Shown here in pieces: positions 31,480 to 42,131 of a stretch of 64,000 nt of DNA. Position 1 is the first letter of the stretch. Every line of letters begins with the position of its first letter. This DNA comes from Chiua virens. Taxonomy: Eukaryota; Basidiomycota; Agaricomycetes; Boletales; Boletaceae. Below the pieces are notes generated by a model, which was given only the letters and a program-made list of their open reading frames with translations, was not told the origin of the DNA and did no database searches. Both the position numbers and the translations under genes were made by a program. Location of the stretch: assembly GCA_019787685.1 (NCBI GenBank), contig JAHNUO010000048.1, forward strand, positions 1 through 64,000. Reading direction: 5' to 3'.

Positions 31480-33600
31480 AATGAGTTAGAGCCTGGATGG
31501 AGAGGGAAGCCGAACAAGTGACAGCCTGGAGGGGGAGGGAAGGCGAATGAGTTGGAGGTGGGAAGGGGAGGATGCATGGGTTTCAGACACGGATTGATCG
31601 AGCGAAGCCAGCGGAGCAAAAGGAAAATCTTCGGCGGGATCCGCAGGGGTCATGGTACAAAGAGCAGGCGTTGCAGGGCAGGGGGAGGCACAGGCAGAGA
31701 ATGGAGAATGGGGTGACATGTGAGAGGGAGAGTTTAGGATTGACAGTGGGCCAGAGTCTGGCGTGGCTGGTGGGGTCGTCTGAGGCATGCGGGATGGAGA
31801 AGTGGTGGATGCGTCTGGCACCAGAATATGAGGGCTGCCAGGAGAGGAGACACTTGAAGGACCCGGGGCCATGGGTGGAAGCTGAAAGGGGAGCACAAGG
31901 TGTTCCTTAAGGTCCTTGGATGTACCACTAACCTGACGTCACGTTCCCTCGACAACTCGACTCATTGACCCATAGCCTATCCGTAAGTTGCGGATCTCCT
32001 CTTGAAGTGAAGAACGTTCAGCCACTACTGCCCTCAACTTTGCTTGTAAGAGCTGATAGTCCTGCTCCCATCGGAGCAGGGCTTTTACTCCTTTGTCCCA
32101 TTTGTCCTGCATTTGCGCCAATTCTTGCTGGAAACTGTGTAGCTCCTCCTTAAGTACATCCAATTCTTCTTTTGTAGCCATGGGGACTCCAGTCAACGAA
32201 TATGCTCGTCCTGGTGTGAGGGCCCTTGTGGTAGAGTTGGTGGCAGCAGTAGCAGGAGGGACAGAGTGTGGGTGGATGGGACTGGAGCGATTGACAGACT
32301 TGTTACGATTGTGGGAAGGTCCAGCGACGGGCAAGGGGGAGGGGCATTGCTTGCGGCTAGGAACAGGCTTCTTGATCAGTTTTGAGGTTATGACTACCTC
32401 CGCTACAATTGTCACGGAAAGGATCAGTTATATGTATCATCAAATTGAATAATGCCATATGAATCAGTTTCTTTGATGAAAGACCTGACTGAGATTGTTC
32501 TTTCATATGCGCCATGGGAGAGGGTGATGGCGGCTTCGACAGAGCAGGTGTCTTAGACCGTGTATGGGATTGTGCACGCACTGCGTAACGTCCCCACAGC
32601 TTGTAATTGTTGGAATAGTTGCAGCGATGCTTGCCTGTCTTGCAAGGCAGGCATGCAGTGCTGTCTCCGTCCACCAGCCGGTAGCACCATGGATTTGCTT
32701 TCTTAGCACATTTGCTACATGGTTCGTTGTACAAGTTGCCATTTTGGGCCGCCATGCCCTTCTTGCTGGGTGTCGCTGAAGTAGACTTGACTGGTAATAG
32801 AATCGATTTGGGAGTCAGTCGCTGGGTATCATCGCCCTGAGTCGGAAGTATCCTCCTTCGCCTGGGATGACCATATTCAGGGTTTTCATTACTCCCTTTG
32901 ACGCCGTCGTCCAGAGCTTTATTCTTCCTCTGCACATCATTTTTCCGCACTGCATCGTCCTTTGTGTCATCGAGGCATTTTGGATTTTTGTCATCATCAT
33001 GCATTCACCTACACCGCGTTCAACATCCTCACTGTTGTTGTGGGGGTTATCGTCCTGCACCTTTTTCTTCCCATCGATCTTCTCCTTGCAACGTGCTTCT
33101 GCCCGTGCATCCTCATCAATCTCCATCACATCCTCTTCCTGCTCTGCTTTGCCTTCCTCCACCATGACTTCCACAGCCTTGCGCTTTCCCAGAACAGACT
33201 TTGAAGACTGACCTTCCACTCCATTCCCTTTGACTCCAATTGCCTTTGGCCACCACTTGTGCTTCTCCAACGTGGCTACATCTGGATTGCAAATGCTTTC
33301 CTAGTCTGGCCAGTTGTGATTCTTTGGCCAAAATGCGTCGACCGCAACCAGAAGTTGCAGGATCTCTGTGGCATCAGGCATGGCTGGTTTTACCAACGCC
33401 TGGTAAACTTTAAAGATACGGGACAGAATGCAATTAGAATGATTTCGTACCATTTCTTTGTTAATCTGGGAGACTGCCTGGATCCACTTCGGCGCCAGAT
33501 CCTCATTAGTTCCATACCCTGCCGCTATGTCTCTCCGGAGGATATATTCGATAGCTTGGTTTGTGGATTCCAGAATTGCATTTGCGTTCTTGGCATTCAT
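31480..33600 (-). pseudogene. Cys-cluster / coiled-coil protein gene, broken
   Basis: Unrecognised gene on the minus strand. From 33600 it reads MNAKNANAILESTNQAIEYI and KNHNWPD, then an in-frame TAG (33303-33301), then in the same frame ESICNPDVATLEKHKWW and a Lys/Glu-rich part. Near 33000 the frame changes to one containing a six-Cys motif EPCSKCAKKANPWCYRLVDG..ACLPCKTGKHRCNYS (C-x2-C-x7-C-x10-C-x2-C-x6-C). An intron with GTCTTT..TTGTAG ends (about 32495-32405) joins to EVVITSKLIKKPVPSRK. A coiled coil (ATKEELDVLKEELHSFQQEL) follows, and a Ser/Pro-rich tail lies in another frame (31896-31486). I know such Cys-cluster proteins as basidiomycete lineage-specific families without assigned function. 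The stop and the frame change suggest decay. Confidence 0.5.
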
Positions 33601-33896
33601 AGTTAATCGAAGATGGGAGATGAGATGAGAAATAAAAGCGAAAAAAGTTGTGTTGTGGTACCTTCAGTTTCAACAAACAAGGGAATTCCCACGGGTCACA
33701 ATAAACCACATTGATCTTGCGCCACGACTAAGTTCATTTGAATTCTGAAGCTCATCTGACGTCCGCAATCAGTCTCCACCTTTCCTTCTCACTCAGTCTC
33801 CCACTTCAATCATCAATCATCAATGCCACCATGTGTGCGCCATGTCAAATTTGTGCGTCATGGTAAGAGCTCATTTATATAGCTCTGAGTCAGTTC
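33601..33896. other. Intergenic region between divergent decayed genes
   Basis: No coding potential or clear repeat. It could have served as the shared promoter for the two flanking genes. Confidence 0.4.
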
Positions 33897-35540
33897 TTGC
33901 AGTGGAAATGTTCATCTTGCCATCATCATCCACGAGCTCGATTGAATCCGAAAAAGAAGTTCGACAATCATCAGGGTACTTCAGCACCAACGTCTGCGGA
34001 CAAATTACTTCCTAAGCCATCACAGCTCCGCTTTCCCTCTCCACCTGATACAGGCAGCACGAGTGGGGTGCCATCCGCACCCCATAATGACTTTGTTCCA
34101 CTATCACAGCTCAAATTTCCAGCTCCACCAACCAAGCGAAGATGAGATGTCGATACCAGCATCAAAGAACCCGATGGACCAATCAACTCCATACCACTCT
34201 CTCAACTTCACTTTCCCCGGCCCCCTACAAAGCACCCAAGAACTGATGCTGACTCTCCCTGCACAAGTCGCGACATTGTGGATCATGCACAGTCCAATAT
34301 CCATAAGGGTGAAGATTTGATTCTGTCCAAGTCAACGGGACAGAAAAGCCGATCTCCAACAGAGCTGGAGTGTCTGCCTCCTCCTCGTGAGCATCTTACA
34401 CCTTTTCTCTTACGCCTTTTCAGAACATTGACAACATCCCTCTGTCCCAGCTTAAGCTTCCCTCTCCTCCGGTCAAGCATTCTCTGCCTCCTCAAGACAT
34501 TGACAACACCCCCCTGTCACAGCTTAAATTTCCTTCCCCTCCAATCAAATCTCTGAGCCCTCCTTGAGGCACTGACAGGATGCCTCGTTTTCAGCTGAAG
34601 TTTCTGCCACCTCCCGACATAACTCGAACACCTACAAGTACCATGCCGTCTTCTCAGTGTCTACCAAGTACTGAGTGCCAAGTGGCCCCAGTGGACATCA
34701 ATACCACACCACTCACAGAGCTCAAGTTTCCATCACCTTCTGTCACACGTGCAGAGGCAGAGTCATCATGTGGCCCTGATATGATCCTCACATTTACACA
34801 AATGTCCACTCCAACAACTTCCCATTCAATTGTGGTCTCCACTTCTAATGAAATGGATATGCAAGCAATGGCTACAGGTGGGTATTGACCCATTTCATGT
34901 CACGAAGAGAATGCTGAATAGTAACTAGGGATTGTGCCATCCGATTGCCCTTCATCTTTGCCACAATTCTTATTTTGGCCTTTAACGGAAGATTTATCGC
35001 AGGAGGTCTTGCAATGGCGTGATCCAGTGCAATGTATAAAGGAAATGGAGAAGGTGGTCCAATTGATGCAAAGATTTTGTGAGTTTCACAGGTAGTTTGT
35101 TTCAGCCAGAAAGTAAACTGAAGTTTGTCATTTATTCTCTGCTTTAAAGCCCCCAATGTGGTAGAAAATGAGGCTGAGCGCTTGCAGGCGGATGAGGGAT
35201 TTGAACTACCTGCTGGAATTATTCTAGGTGTGTCTTTTCTTACATAGTATATGACCCCATGTTAACAGTCCTTGAGACATACTGGAAGTGCGGGAGAATC
35301 TTGAAGACAGGCACGAGCATCTACGCTACAACGGTGAGTATGACAAACCCATTCTCAACATAATCAATCGATTTTGGCATAGGTTTGCCAGCATAGCAGA
35401 AAAGCAGAGGGCTGTACAACAGGAGATATTGATGAAATGTGAAGTATTAGAGCGGATTCAGGATGAAGGCAGTGGACGGAACAGATCATTAATTAAACCA
35501 TGCATTGCTGAGTCGTTGTCGCCTGCAATAGGTAGTATCT
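33897..35540 (+). pseudogene. Gene with repeated PLSQLKFPSPP motif, broken
   Basis: Unrecognised. Across 33950-34760 the plus strand repeats a motif of the form PLSQLKFPSPP in changing frames: SQLRFPSPPDT, SQLKFPAPPTK, SLNFTFPGP, SQLKLPSPPVK, SQLKFPSPPIK, FQLKFLPPPDI and TELKFPSPSVT. Spacing between motifs is irregular (about 45-110 codons in total between outer ones), and several stops and frame changes intervene. Downstream exons encode VVENEAERLQADEGFELPAG and a helical part (ENLEDRHEHLRYNGEYDKPI, EKQRAVQQEILMKCEVLERI). This looks like a degraded low-complexity protein with a coiled C-terminus. No function is proposed. Confidence 0.45.
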
Positions 35541-35559
35541 ACCCTACCTATTTCCATCC

Positions 35560-35670
35560 ATTGAGAATATATGGGCCCACATGTTGTATGGGCCCGTATA
35601 TCACACCGAGGTTATGGTGATCTCATGTTTGTTCGTACCGAGTGCATGGGCCGGCCTGTCTCATCCTGGT
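35560..35670. repeat. GGGCCC minisatellite, left piece
   Basis: First piece of the ~84-bp minisatellite (consensus parts GGGCCCGCCTGTCTCATCC, GGTTGCATCCACCATGCCC, GTGGGCCCACACATG). It ends with the 8-bp target ATCCTGGT. Confidence 0.7.
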
Positions 35671-36004
35671 TAGGGATCTGCATGGGTATGGGTATGGGTT
35701 GGACTTTGGATACCCATACCCATACCCATACCCACACCATGGGTACAGTGGGTCCATAGCAAGGTGAGGGTAATGATGATGATGGCTTACCATGAGTGAG
35801 TGAGGTTTAGCTAAGTTAGGATAAGATATAAGATAACAGAATGAGTATAGATACAATGTTTAGAACAAGGTTTAGTCTATAGTTTAGGCTTGGTACTACT
35901 AAACCCATGGGTACAGTTTTTGATACCCACAGGAAAACCCATACCCATGGCATGGGTATGGGTATGAGCTCTGATACCCATGGGTGTACCCACACAGAAC
36001 CCTA
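35671..36004. mobile_element. hAT-type MITE, 334 bp
   Basis: Ends TAGGGATCTG and CAGAACCCTA (9 of 10 bp inverted match) and is flanked by a perfect 8-bp duplication ATCCTGGT (35663-35670 and 36005-36012). 8-bp duplications are the mark of hAT insertion. The subterminal parts are rich in GGTATG/CATACC hexamers that pair with each other. No coding region. Removing the element and one target copy restores a normal minisatellite unit. Confidence 0.85.
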
Positions 36005-36173
36005 ATCCTGGTTGCATCCACCATGCCCGTGTGGGGCCACACATGAGATTTTGTTGCCATCCGCAAAGCATGCATGTGGGCCTGCCTGTGGGATTAATGT
36101 TGCAGCTACCATGCCGATGCAGGGCCACACACATGATTCGATTTTCCTGCACAAAGTGTTCATGGGCCCGTGT
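36005..36173. repeat. GGGCCC minisatellite, second piece
   Basis: Two units of the ~84-bp repeat between the hAT MITE and the LTR insertion, ending in the target CGTGT (36169-36173). Confidence 0.75.
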
Positions 36174-36545
36174 TGTAGAAAACAAATAATAGGTGATATG
36201 AAGAAAGGTAGGGTGATAGGTTCATCCCAAGGGGGGTTATATTTGAAGGAATGAAGGGTTCAGGTTTGTCTAAGAGTCCTAGAGGCTGCTGAACGATCCG
36301 GAATGAAAAACGGTCGATGTAAAAGTATCTGGGTGGAGGTGAGGCGATGAGAGTATTGGTTTGAGTAGATGAGACACAGAGGAACGATAGGACGAGGTAA
36401 AAGAGAAACTATCCAGCTCACTCACACATGGGAGAGTAAACAGGAGATCTCCTGAATGCAGAAAGATAATATTTTTGTGTTAGAAACATGGTTTTATAGT
36501 CCTGGGCATAACCCAGGACTGTTAAAGGTAATCTGACCCTAAGTA

Positions 36546-36768
36546 CAGTGACCTCAAAAACCCTTTCCATACTAACCGCAACTGCAGTGCGCGAAGCGCA
36601 CTGCCAGACACTGTGGGAATCTTGCTTAGCTTTGGTGGAGTTATAAATAGCACACACTCTCAGCTACAAATCAGCCCCAAGATCATGTGATTTGGTTCAC
36701 ACGCCATTAAGATATGATCATTTTGAAACAGCCATGTCATGGAAAGGGTTTTTGAGCTTTTGAAATCA
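36546..36768. repeat. Left ~222-bp terminal inverted repeat
   Basis: Matches the reverse complement of about 37675-37896 with few differences (for example CGCAACTGCAGTGCGCG against CACAACTGCAGTGTGCG). Each arm carries CTCAAAAACCCTTTCCAT at the outer end and its inverted form ATGGAAAGGGTTTTTGAG at the inner end, which are candidate transposase binding sites. Confidence 0.9.
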
Positions 36769-36787
36769 CAAGGGTATTTGGATATTA

Positions 36788-37546
36788 TTAGTACTTGGTA
36801 TAGCCTCCTTTGGCTTTAAGCACTGCCTGAACCCTCCTAGGCATGCTCTCAATCAATTTCTGACACTCCTCAACTGGTATCCTCTCCCACTCCATCTGAA
36901 CTCTTTCCCACAACTCATGAATCCCATTAGGAGGGTTTTCATGCTCTGCAAGCCTCCTTTTAAGCCATTCCCAGAGATGTTCTATAGGGTTTAGGTCAGG
37001 AGACTGTGCAGGCCAACCCATGGTATCAAATTCCTGCTCCTCTAGCCATTCCTTGACCTTCTTGCAGGTATGCTTGGGCGATTAATTTTGGTCTCATCAG
37101 ACCATATTACCTTCTTCCAGTCCTCTACAGTCCAATCCTTGTGGGCATAAGCAAAATCCAAACGAGCCTTGCGATGCCTAGCAGAGAGAATAGGGCGTTT
37201 GGACTTGACCACAGCCTTCATACCAGATTTCTTCAAATGAAGACGAACTGTACTGGCAGAGAGAGGTTCATTGATGATATTGGAGAGAGCTCTGGTCACT
37301 TGGACAGCATTTTCAGCTCTGCCAGAGGTGATATGTAAGGTGCTGGGCATGGCGAATGTTGGCAGGAGAAAGCTTGGAAGGATGACCTCCAATAGCTTTG
37401 GGAAGGGTAGAATGCTTCTTGGAGCGAAGTTTGGATATAGCAGAAGGGCTGAGACCAGTTTGCTTGGCAATGGCTTCACCAGAGTGGCCAGCATCAAGCA
37501 AAGAAAGAATAGTGTTTTGCTGAGTGAGAGAGAGGGATTTAACCAT
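36788..37546 (-). pseudogene. Tc1/mariner transposase with central deletion
   Basis: The N-terminal part has a helix-turn-helix (MVKSLSLTQQNTILSLLDAG, HSGEAIAKQTGLSPSAISKL) and a second one (RALSNIINEPLSASTVRLHL). A frame change near 37315 joins them. The catalytic domain begins with DWKKVIWSDETKIN, containing the first Asp. Immediately afterwards (near 37080) the sequence jumps to PKHTCKKVKEWLEE in another frame, then MGWPAQSPDLNPIEHLWEWL with the third acidic residue region. The roughly 60-70 residues holding the second catalytic Asp are gone. The protein cannot be active, but the element could be moved by a relative. Confidence 0.9.
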
Positions 37547-37674
37547 GATAGTAGTTGAGAATTAAGAAGTGTGTGAACTTTTTAAAACTCAGACATGCTA
37601 TTTACATGTATATCCTTGTTTGCATTAACAAATAATGACAAATATTAAATGATTTGATTGAGATCCTAATTATC

Positions 37675-37896
37675 ATTTCAAAAGCTCAAAAACCCTTTCC
37701 ATGACATGGCTATTTCAAAATGATCATATCTTAACGGCATGTGAACCAAATCACATGATCTTGGGGGCTGATTTGTAGCTGAGAGTATGTGCTATTTATA
37801 ACTTCACCAAAGCTAAGCAAGACTCCCACAGTGTCTGGCAGTGCGCTTCGCACACTGCAGTTGTGGTTAGTATGGAAAGGGTTTTTGAGGTCACTG
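37675..37896. repeat. Right ~222-bp terminal inverted repeat
   Basis: Partner of 36546-36768. It has the same inverted outer and inner boxes. Confidence 0.9.
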
Positions 37897-38205
37897 TAAG
37901 TGTACAGGATCGATGTAGGGTGAGTATGCTAAGAAGGAGTGTCAACCCTTGTAGATAACAAAGAAAGAAAAGGTGTTAGGATAGTAATGACCTTAATAAG
38001 GCCAAATCGAGTAGAACAAGTCAAATCAGATGAAGCAGAATACGTATGATGGTTGGACTCAGATTGGATTCGGATGATCTGTAAATGCTAGGAATGAAAC
38101 CGGGCTGGCACGAAGTCGATGGCGGATGAGATGGGAGATGATATGACATGATGAAGAGCAAGGAAAATGTATCCTACAACTGTAGGAAGTATCTAACTAC
38201 TACAG

Positions 38206-38897
38206 CGTGTCTCATCCAGGCTGCGTCCACCATGCTTGTGCGAGCCCACATCTGCAAAGAATGCATGGGCCCACCTATATCATTGTGGTTGCATCCACCA
38301 TGCCCACACATGTAATGAATTCAAGTTCCACCTGCACAGAGTGGCATGGGCCCGCCTGTGTCATCGAGGTTGCATCCACCATACCCATGTGGGCACACTT
38401 GTGAGATCTGGTTGCCATCCGCAAAGAGGCCCATCTGTGTCATCAATGTTGCGGCCACCATGCCAATCGGGCCCATACATGTGATTTGATTTCCATCCAC
38501 AAGGCGTGCATGGGCCCGCCTGTCTCATCTAGGTTGCAACTACCATTCCTGCATGGGTCCACACATGAGATTTGGCTTCCGCCCACAAGGCCCACATGGG
38601 CCCACCCCGGTCATCGAGGCTGCCGCTACCATACTCGGTCGGACCCACATGTGTGATCTCATGTTCATCCACATAGCATGCATGGGCCTGCCTGTCTCAT
38701 CCAGGTTGTATCCACCATGCCCTTGCGGGCCCACACATGTGATCACATGTCCGGCCACCGAGCACACATGGGCCCGCCTGTGTCATCCTGGTTGCAGCAA
38801 CCATCCCCATATGGGCTCACACGTGTGATTGCATGTCTATCCACCAAGCACTTGTGGGCCCGCCTGTCTTATCCTTGTTATAGCTACTATGCCCTTA
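38206..38897. repeat. GGGCCC minisatellite, third piece
   Basis: About eight units of roughly 84 bp. GGGCCCGCC boxes lie near 38345, 38515, 38599, 38684, 38769 and 38848. It ends at the TTA target (38895-38897). Confidence 0.9.
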
Positions 38898-39017
38898 GAG
38901 CCCGTTCGGAAACTTGGATGTTGGCAAAATTTGGTACTATGTTGCATTGTTTCTAACCACCACCATGGCTGAGCTTGGGTCTGAGTTTGAAGTCCAAACT
39001 TTGTTTTTTTCCAAGAG

Positions 39018-40415
39018 ATGGATAATCGCGATGAATCCAGGCGTATCCTGGTCTCCCTCGCTTCAGTAGCAACTCTACTGACTCGCTGTGTCATTTATCA
39101 CTATATGCACTCTAGGATGTCCAAAGCTCCCACCGAAAAAGCCTCCTGGAATGCGAAGGAGGTGGAGGAGCTTGTCAACTATCTCTATACTCATCGTGCA
39201 CAAGGCGAGGGTGGTAATTTCAAGCCTGTGATATTCAATGGTGCCGCAGAACATCTTGCACAGTTCTGGACGTCAGGGGCAGCAAAGACAGGGCAATCAG
39301 TCAAGAACAAGTGGAGTACCTCTGTACGTATATTGATCTTGCTCGCCTTGCACTACTGACATCCAAATAGATCTGAAAGATGCACATGGAGATCGAGACC
39401 TATCGGAATTTGTCTGGCGTTCACTATGATGATGAAAACGGGGCTGGCATTGATGGGGAATATGTGGAGAGTGTTTGGAAGGAGTATACCAAGGTATGCA
39501 TCCTATCGGATTGATCTGCAGCTTCAATTTATTTCTCTACAGCAACACCCTCAACTTCGCCCTTTCAAAAATGGTGGATGGGAGTTTACCAAGTACCTAC
39601 ATGAAATTATGCCTGAAGCAGGCGCCAGGGGGCAGTACGCATTCGCCCCATCCAAGTCCACCCGCATTGGAGCTGCAGAAACCAGTATCACAGCCAGCCC
39701 AGGACTCCAGCTGATCAATGGTGCCACCAATAGTGGCTTGGGGAGCAGCAGCAGCACCACTTCTGCAGACCCAAAGGGCAAGGAACACGCAATTCCTGCC
39801 ATCGATGTGACCACGTACATTCCCATACCGACTGCTGCCACACGTCCCTCTGCCCCCTCCAGCATGGGGAAGTGATCACACTCGGACATGACTGGTGATG
39901 ACTCGGCATCAATCGCAGCATCGTCTGCTCTCCCCTTCTCCAGTGCATCATCTCCTCTCCTTTTCTCTAGTGCGTCATCCACTGGTCCCACTGCCAAACA
40001 GATGAATCTCACTGTGGCAATGGCAACTGCTGCCATTGCGCCTCCATCACACAAGTCTGCCCCTACTCGGCCGTCTCCAAGTCACACCACTGAGACTCTC
40101 ATGCTTGGGATGCAAGGGTCCCTCAACCTCCTCACCTCCTCGCTCACAAACACGGCTACCTCCTCTGAAGACAAGGCCTCAGCCCGTCAGGAACTGGCAA
40201 TGCGAATGTTGCACGAACAGGACAACGATCTGCCAAAGGATGTCAAAGTGTTCATCTGGGCGATGATCGCACATAATGTAGGCTTCACGGAGGTATATAC
40301 ACTGACCGTGGACAAGGACGAGCGTTTGGACTTTGTAAGAGTGGAGGTCAAGGGCATGAGAAACAAGTCGAATGCTGGAGAGCCCGCACCGATTGCACTC
40401 CCTAACACTTTCTAG
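39018..40415 (+). pseudogene. Harbinger Myb/SANT-like protein gene, one premature stop
   Basis: ATG at 39018. Exon 1 encodes EKASWNAKEVEELVNYLYTH and SGAAKTGQSVKNKWST, a trihelix/Myb-like domain, and ends at GTACGT (39325). Exon 2 encodes MHMEIETYRNLSGVHYDDEN, GIDGEYVESVWKEYTK, then an intron 39494-39541, then QQHPQLRPFKNGGWEFTKYL. A single in-frame TGA at 39873-39875 (SSMGK*SHSDMTGDD) interrupts an otherwise continuous frame to the stop at 40415. CGA to TGA is the simplest origin. The C-terminal half is Ser/Ala-rich, then helical (DKASARQELAMRMLHEQDND). In this superfamily the Myb partner helps bring the transposase to the ends. Confidence 0.85.
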
Positions 40416-40530
40416 ATTGTATTGTCATTTGTACTACTGCTCTGTTGTCATACTGTACTTGTATGCAATCCCCGTTACGAGTATTTGATTGAAAAACATG
40501 TGAGATTGATACACATTGTGGTATTGTATT

Positions 40531-41900
40531 CTACTCGCCAACATCAGCATCATCCTCCAGGCCACCATCTTCATTGTCCGTCTCCTCGTCAACAAAGATG
40601 TCCCCATTGTCCACATTGTCCCCCTCGTGAAGAATACACTGATAATCATCCCACATAGCTTGAGCGATGCGATCACGGAATGAACGTGCTACATGTGTGC
40701 ACTCATCATCTTCAGCCCCACCCTCCCCATCCCCTCCGTCCCCTCCAACTTCTGAGTCCCGTGAGCTCGACCAGGAAGGCCGTCTGATATCATCCTCAAA
40801 TGTGTGATCTCTGTCCCCTTCAAGAGCATCTTCCAGATCGTGGATGCGAATGAAATTATGGATAGTGCCAAGTGCCGCAGGAATGCGGGCTTGGACATCC
40901 ATACAGTACTCGGGGGAAAGTAGAAGAATCCGGAATCGACGCTTGAGTACGCCAAAGATATGTTCAATGACATTTTGTGCAGACTCAGATGTGTGTCGAA
41001 GGTTGAATAATTCTTCTTTATTTGCTGGCCTATCAAAGTTGTACTAGTAGTTAGCAGCGTCATGATGATTTTGCGCTGACATAGTACATACCTCAGCTGT
41101 GCTCGACGCCACTCAGCTAGGTGATAGTGAACTCCCCGATACAGGACGAGCATCTCAGGACACAGTGAAAAACCAGCGTCTCCAAGAAAATATCTCCCAT
41201 CCAGAACATACAAATCCTTTGAGCACGTGTCCTGGTAGATTCGTCTGTCTGTAGCCGATCCCTCCCACCCCGTTAGTGCATAGGTGAATAGCATTTCGAA
41301 GTCACACGCAAAAAGACAATTTTGAGAGACAAACCCTTTGCAATTCCGAAATGCTGCTCGGCATGATGCAGGGGGTGCCATGTTGATGTGACTACTGTCT
41401 ATAGCACTGATTGCACCCTTGAAAAAGGGCCAGAAGCGGGGGTTCATATGGATCTTTGTGTGGATCTTGTCATTGGCTGGCATGTGGACAAATTTTGTGT
41501 AGAATGGTGGGGACGAGAAGATAAAAAGCATTTTGTGGAAATACCTAGTGAACGGAGTGAGGGCCAGAGGGTTGGGGCAATAGAAATAATACTCACCATG
41601 AGATCATCTCATTTGACCTTTGAAAGCGCTCCCTGACATGCCTGATTGTCAAACCTGTAACACTCGAGTAGAGGAAGATGGCGAGTTGTTCTTCAAGCGA
41701 TACAAACTTTGAGTTGCCATGTCCAATGGCCCGAAGCTCAGATACAAGTTTTGCAAAGATGTGTGCATGAATTCCTAGTTCACACCGGATCCATTCTGGA
41801 TGGCCCACAAGCAGCTCTATGAGCCATGCTTCCCCAGTGAGCGCCAACGTATGATAAGGTTCAGGCTGTTTCTTGGTGATCTTGCTTGATTCCAGTAAGG
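40531..41900 (-). CDS. PIF/Harbinger DDE transposase
   Basis: Minus-strand gene in several exons. The N-part has GEAWLIELLVGHPEWIRCEL and EEQLAIFLYSSVTGLTIRHV, then an intron. The catalytic core shows FFKGAISAIDSSHINMAPPA (first D), YALTGWEGSATDRRIYQDT (second D), DGRYFLGDAGFSL (GDAG block) and NVIEHIFGVLKRRFRILLL (Glu region). It ends with an acidic tail (GDNVDNGDIFVDEETDNEDG) at 40531. The start codon is uncertain: the open frame extends above 41847 without a clear ATG. The catalytic residues appear intact. Confidence 0.85.
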
Positions 41901-42131
41901 CTGTAGTAGCGCAGAGAGTAATGCTGAGGAGTAAAGTTGTGAAGTGTATAATTCGCTGTCGGATCAGTGCTCAATGACACTTGATCTGTGTCTCAGAGTC
42001 AAAGTCCATTGGCATAGTGGTCATCCTGATAAGGTTCAGTATAGACAATGCCGCACGGCACAAATGATTGAAACTCAGACATTGGGATTCTCACAATGAA
42101 CTTTGCAGTTTTGGGGTTTCCAAATGGGCTC

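Larger units (their letters stand above)
36546..37896 (-). mobile_element. Tc1/mariner element, internally deleted, ~220-bp TIRs
   Basis: Flanked by TA on both sides (36544-36545, 37897-37898) and bounded by near-identical inverted repeats beginning CAGTGACCTCAAAAACCCTT. The transposase gene on the minus strand is damaged (next entry). It lies inside the solo LTR, so it is the younger of the two insertions. Confidence 0.9.
36174..38205. mobile_element. Solo LTR interrupted by a Tc1/mariner element
   Basis: TGTAGAAAAC at the left, CTACTACA(G) at the right, flanked by CGTGT (36169-36173 and 38206-38210), with one base of uncertainty at the right end. Without the nested 1,351-bp element and one TA it is about 680 bp. 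It contains GGTTTTATAGTCCTGGGCAT, a possible R/U5 start region, and no coding sequence, as expected of a solo LTR left by recombination. A diverged relative may lie at 44180-44775. Confidence 0.65.
38898..42131. mobile_element. Complete PIF/Harbinger element, 3,234 bp
   Basis: Inverted ends GAGCCCGTTCGGAAACTTG and GAGCCCATTTGGAAACCCC (16 of 19 positions), each flanked by TTA (38895-38897 and 42132-42134), the target duplication typical of PIF/Harbinger. It carries two convergent genes, a Myb/SANT-like DNA-binding protein on the plus strand and a DDE transposase on the minus strand, the standard two-gene layout. Apart from one nonsense codon in the Myb gene it appears complete. Confidence 0.93.

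Noticed and set aside
35690..35760. TACCCA/TGGGTA runs as a telomere-like tract
   Set aside because: They lie inside a 334-bp element with hAT ends and an 8-bp target duplication, so they are subterminal repeats.
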